From assembly GCA_011620505.1 (NCBI GenBank), contig WOZA01000040.1, forward strand, positions 1-7,538: a DNA stretch of 7,538 nucleotides, read 5' to 3'. The notes beneath the pieces were generated by a model. It worked only from the letters and a program-made list of their open reading frames with translations, was not told the origin of the DNA and did not search any database. Below, piece by piece: positions 6,164 through 7,538 of this stretch (positions are counted from its first letter, which is position 1; each line of letters starts with the position of its first letter). Origin of the DNA: Anaerolineaceae bacterium (GTDB taxonomy: Bacteria > Chloroflexota > Anaerolineae > Anaerolineales > Anaerolineaceae). Both the position numbers and the translations under genes were made by a program.

Positions 6164-7375
6164 TTAGCGGATCCGCAGGAACTTGCGCCGCCCAACCTGG
6201 AGCACACTATCCGGATCAGGCTTGTAACTGGGGTCACTCACTGTGACACCATTGACTTTTACGCCCATCTGGTCGATCAAGCGGCGGGCTTCGCTGCGTG
6301 TTCCAGCCATCTTTTGCCCAACCATGATATCAAGCAGGGTTTCTCCCTCTGCAGGATGATACTCAGGCATATTTTCGGGAATGTCGCCCTTCTGGAAGGT
6401 TTGAATGAATAGGTTTTGGGCATCCTCAGCAGCTTCGGCACCATAAAAGACCGAGGTGATGCCATAAGCGAGCTGCATCTTTGCGTCGCGCGGGTGCAGA
6501 CTGTTTGTAGCTAAACCGGCTTTAAAATGGGAGAGTTGTTCGGGGGTCCACTCGGTGGCAAGTTCAGCATAGATTGGCATGGCTTTATCCGGAATACTCA
6601 TAACTTTGCCATACATATCAGCGGCGTTGGTGTTGAGCGGGATATGGTTGCCAAGGGATTTGCTCATGCGCACTTCCCCATCAGTCCCAGGCAGAATGCC
6701 GAGGACAATACCGATGTTTGGCTTTTTCCCAAGCGAAGTCATGATCTTGCGGGAAGCGGTAATGATATTGAAAAGCTGATCAGACCCGCCCACCTGGACG
6801 TCGATGTCAAGGTGATAAGCATCGTAACCCTGCATGATTGCGTAGAAGAATTCGTGCAGGTAGATTGGCTCATTTTTCTCCCAGCGTTTGTGGAAGTTAT
6901 CACGCGTCAGGAATTGCTGAACGGTGAAATTGGATGCCAGGCCGATGAATTCAGTCATGGATAACTTACGCAGCCATTGATCGTTGTAAAACACTTGCGT
7001 GCGTTCCGGATCGAGAATGCGAAAAGCCTGTTCGGCATACGTACGGGCATTCTCCATGACCTTTTCCTCGCTCAAATGCGGACGAAGTTTGTCATGGTCA
7101 GAGGGGTCGCCAATCATGGAGGTGTAGGTACCGATCACGAAGAGCACTTCATGCCCAAGCTCCTGGAATTGGCGGAGTTTGCGCATGGTGACGGTATGCC
7201 CAAGATGAAGATCGGTGGAGGTTGGGTCGTAGCCGCAATAAACGCGCAGCGGTTTGCCAGTTTTTTCAGCTTCAACCAGGCGTTCGCGCAGCTCAATAGC
7301 CATGTTATCGGCTATGGTTTTATCGCCAAAATCGGCACCTTGCATTAAGTAATTAACTTGTTCATCGATGTTCAT
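6164..7375 (-). CDS. tyrS: Tyrosyl-tRNA synthetase, TyrZ-like
   Basis: This cytoplasmic class I aminoacyl-tRNA synthetase charges tRNA-Tyr with tyrosine. The 403-residue protein has the HIGH signature as HLGH (57-60) after GYDPTSTD, the tyrosine-pocket segment YAIMQGYDAYH (Y178, Q182, D185), VGGSDQLFN (195-203), the KMSKS loop as RMSKS (236-240), and a C-terminal S4 RNA-binding domain from about 346 (GTRSEARRLIDQMGVKVNG). Length and sequence fit the TyrZ-like type-2 subgroup of about 400 residues rather than the E. coli type. The ATG at 7375 has AGGAG at 7386-7382, six bases upstream; a TTG seven codons further up (7396) would place that ribosome site inside the coding region. The gene converges on the rodA fusion with three bases between stops. 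All catalytic signatures are intact. No T-box leader is seen. Confidence 0.95.
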   Translation of the reverse strand: MNIDEQVNYLMQGADFGDKTIADNMAIELRERLVEAEKTGKPLRVYCGYDPTSTDLHLGHTVTMRKLRQFQELGHEVLFVIGTYTSMIGDPSDHDKLRPHLSEEKVMENARTYAEQAFRILDPERTQVFYNDQWLRKLSMTEFIGLASNFTVQQFLTRDNFHKRWEKNEPIYLHEFFYAIMQGYDAYHLDIDVQVGGSDQLFNIITASRKIMTSLGKKPNIGIVLGILPGTDGEVRMSKSLGNHIPLNTNAADMYGKVMSIPDKAMPIYAELATEWTPEQLSHFKAGLATNSLHPRDAKMQLAYGITSVFYGAEAAEDAQNLFIQTFQKGDIPENMPEYHPAEGETLLDIMVGQKMAGTRSEARRLIDQMGVKVNGVTVSDPSYKPDPDSVLQVGRRKFLRIR

Positions 7376-7389
7376 CTTCTTCTCCTGCA

Positions 7390-7413
7390 CGGTCAATTTT
7401 CGGCGTATGACCG
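7390..7413 (-). other. Small inverted repeat in the tyrS leader
   Basis: CGGTCA (7390-7395) and TGACCG (7408-7413) form a perfect six-base-pair stem around a 12-base loop, just upstream of the AGGAG ribosome site in the tyrS mRNA. It could be a weak leader hairpin or an operator half-site pair. It has no T-tail and none of the conserved parts of a T-box. No function can be claimed. Confidence 0.25.
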
Positions 7414-7438
7414 CAGTAGTTGAGTTATTGAAAGCATA

Positions 7439-7469
7439 ATTCTACCATTGCTTTTAGTCGTCCTGGCAA
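7439..7469 (-). promoter_or_regulatory. Promoter of tyrS
   Basis: Reading the minus strand, TGGTAGAAT gives an extended -10 (TAGAAT at 7444-7439, five of six consensus). TTGCCA (7469-7464, five of six for -35) lies 19 bases upstream; this spacing is long but acceptable with an extended -10. The predicted start near 7432 gives a leader of about 57 bases before the ATG at 7375, with room for the ribosome site but not for a T-box. Confidence 0.5.
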
Positions 7470-7538
7470 CACGAATCCACCAATCACGCTTTCATTCCCC
7501 CGAAAAAGCAAGGTTCGCTTAACGTTAATGGAAAAAAA

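Noticed and set aside
6527..7348. Long open frames on the + strand opposite tyrS (6527-6964 and 6977-7348)
   Set aside because: They are antisense shadows of a well-conserved synthetase, with no family resemblance and no ribosome sites.
7376..7396. TTG start for tyrS seven codons upstream of the ATG
   Set aside because: The AGGAG ribosome site for ATG 7375 falls inside this extension, which itself has no ribosome site.
7519..7528. Perfect palindrome TTAACGTTAA near the window end
   Set aside because: A single AT-rich 10-base palindrome far from a mapped promoter is easily due to chance, and no second copy is seen.
7376..7538. T-box riboswitch upstream of tyrS
   Set aside because: The predicted leader is only about 57 bases. 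No T-box sequence, specifier loop or terminator/antiterminator pair is visible.

Overview
The window looks like a piece of a Chloroflexota chromosome, most likely class Anaerolineae. This placement is inferred from gene content (a short FhaA-like protein, an FhaB-like protein, an actinobacterial-style RodA joined to a PbpA-like domain, a CehA/McbA-type PHP hydrolase, a TyrZ-like tyrosyl-tRNA synthetase) and moderate base composition. No rRNA or species marker is present, so the placement is tentative. I see no mobile element, CRISPR array, tRNA or integrase.

Layout: bases 1-80 may hold the last codons of a gene cut by the window edge, followed by non-coding sequence to 305. A PHP-domain metallohydrolase gene (306-1370, +) ends just before a rho-independent terminator (1399-1428). 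A near-perfect extended -10 promoter (1431-1439) follows at once and opens a tight four-gene operon on the + strand: fhaA-like (1446-2222), fhaB-like (2224-2655), S-methyl-5'-thioadenosine phosphorylase (2670-3545) and a RodA::PbpA fusion (3548-6160). Gaps between these genes are 1, 14 and 2 bases. A tyrosyl-tRNA synthetase gene (7375-6164, -) converges on the operon with only 3 bases between the two stop codons, and has its own extended -10 promoter near 7439-7469.

The main point of interest is the operon. The order FhaA, FhaB, RodA, PbpA is that of the actinobacterial cell-wall/Ser-Thr kinase cluster (fhaA-fhaB-pstP-rodA-pbpA-pknA-pknB). Here the phosphatase position is taken by a methionine-salvage enzyme, no kinase gene is visible, and RodA and PbpA are one polypeptide. 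The RodA half keeps its glycosyltransferase signatures, but the penicillin-binding half has lost all three catalytic motifs (SxxK, SxN, KTG) while keeping the surrounding fold signatures and an intact frame. My reading, an inference, is that the fused PBP domain is a structural or regulatory pseudo-transpeptidase for RodA rather than a crosslinking enzyme.
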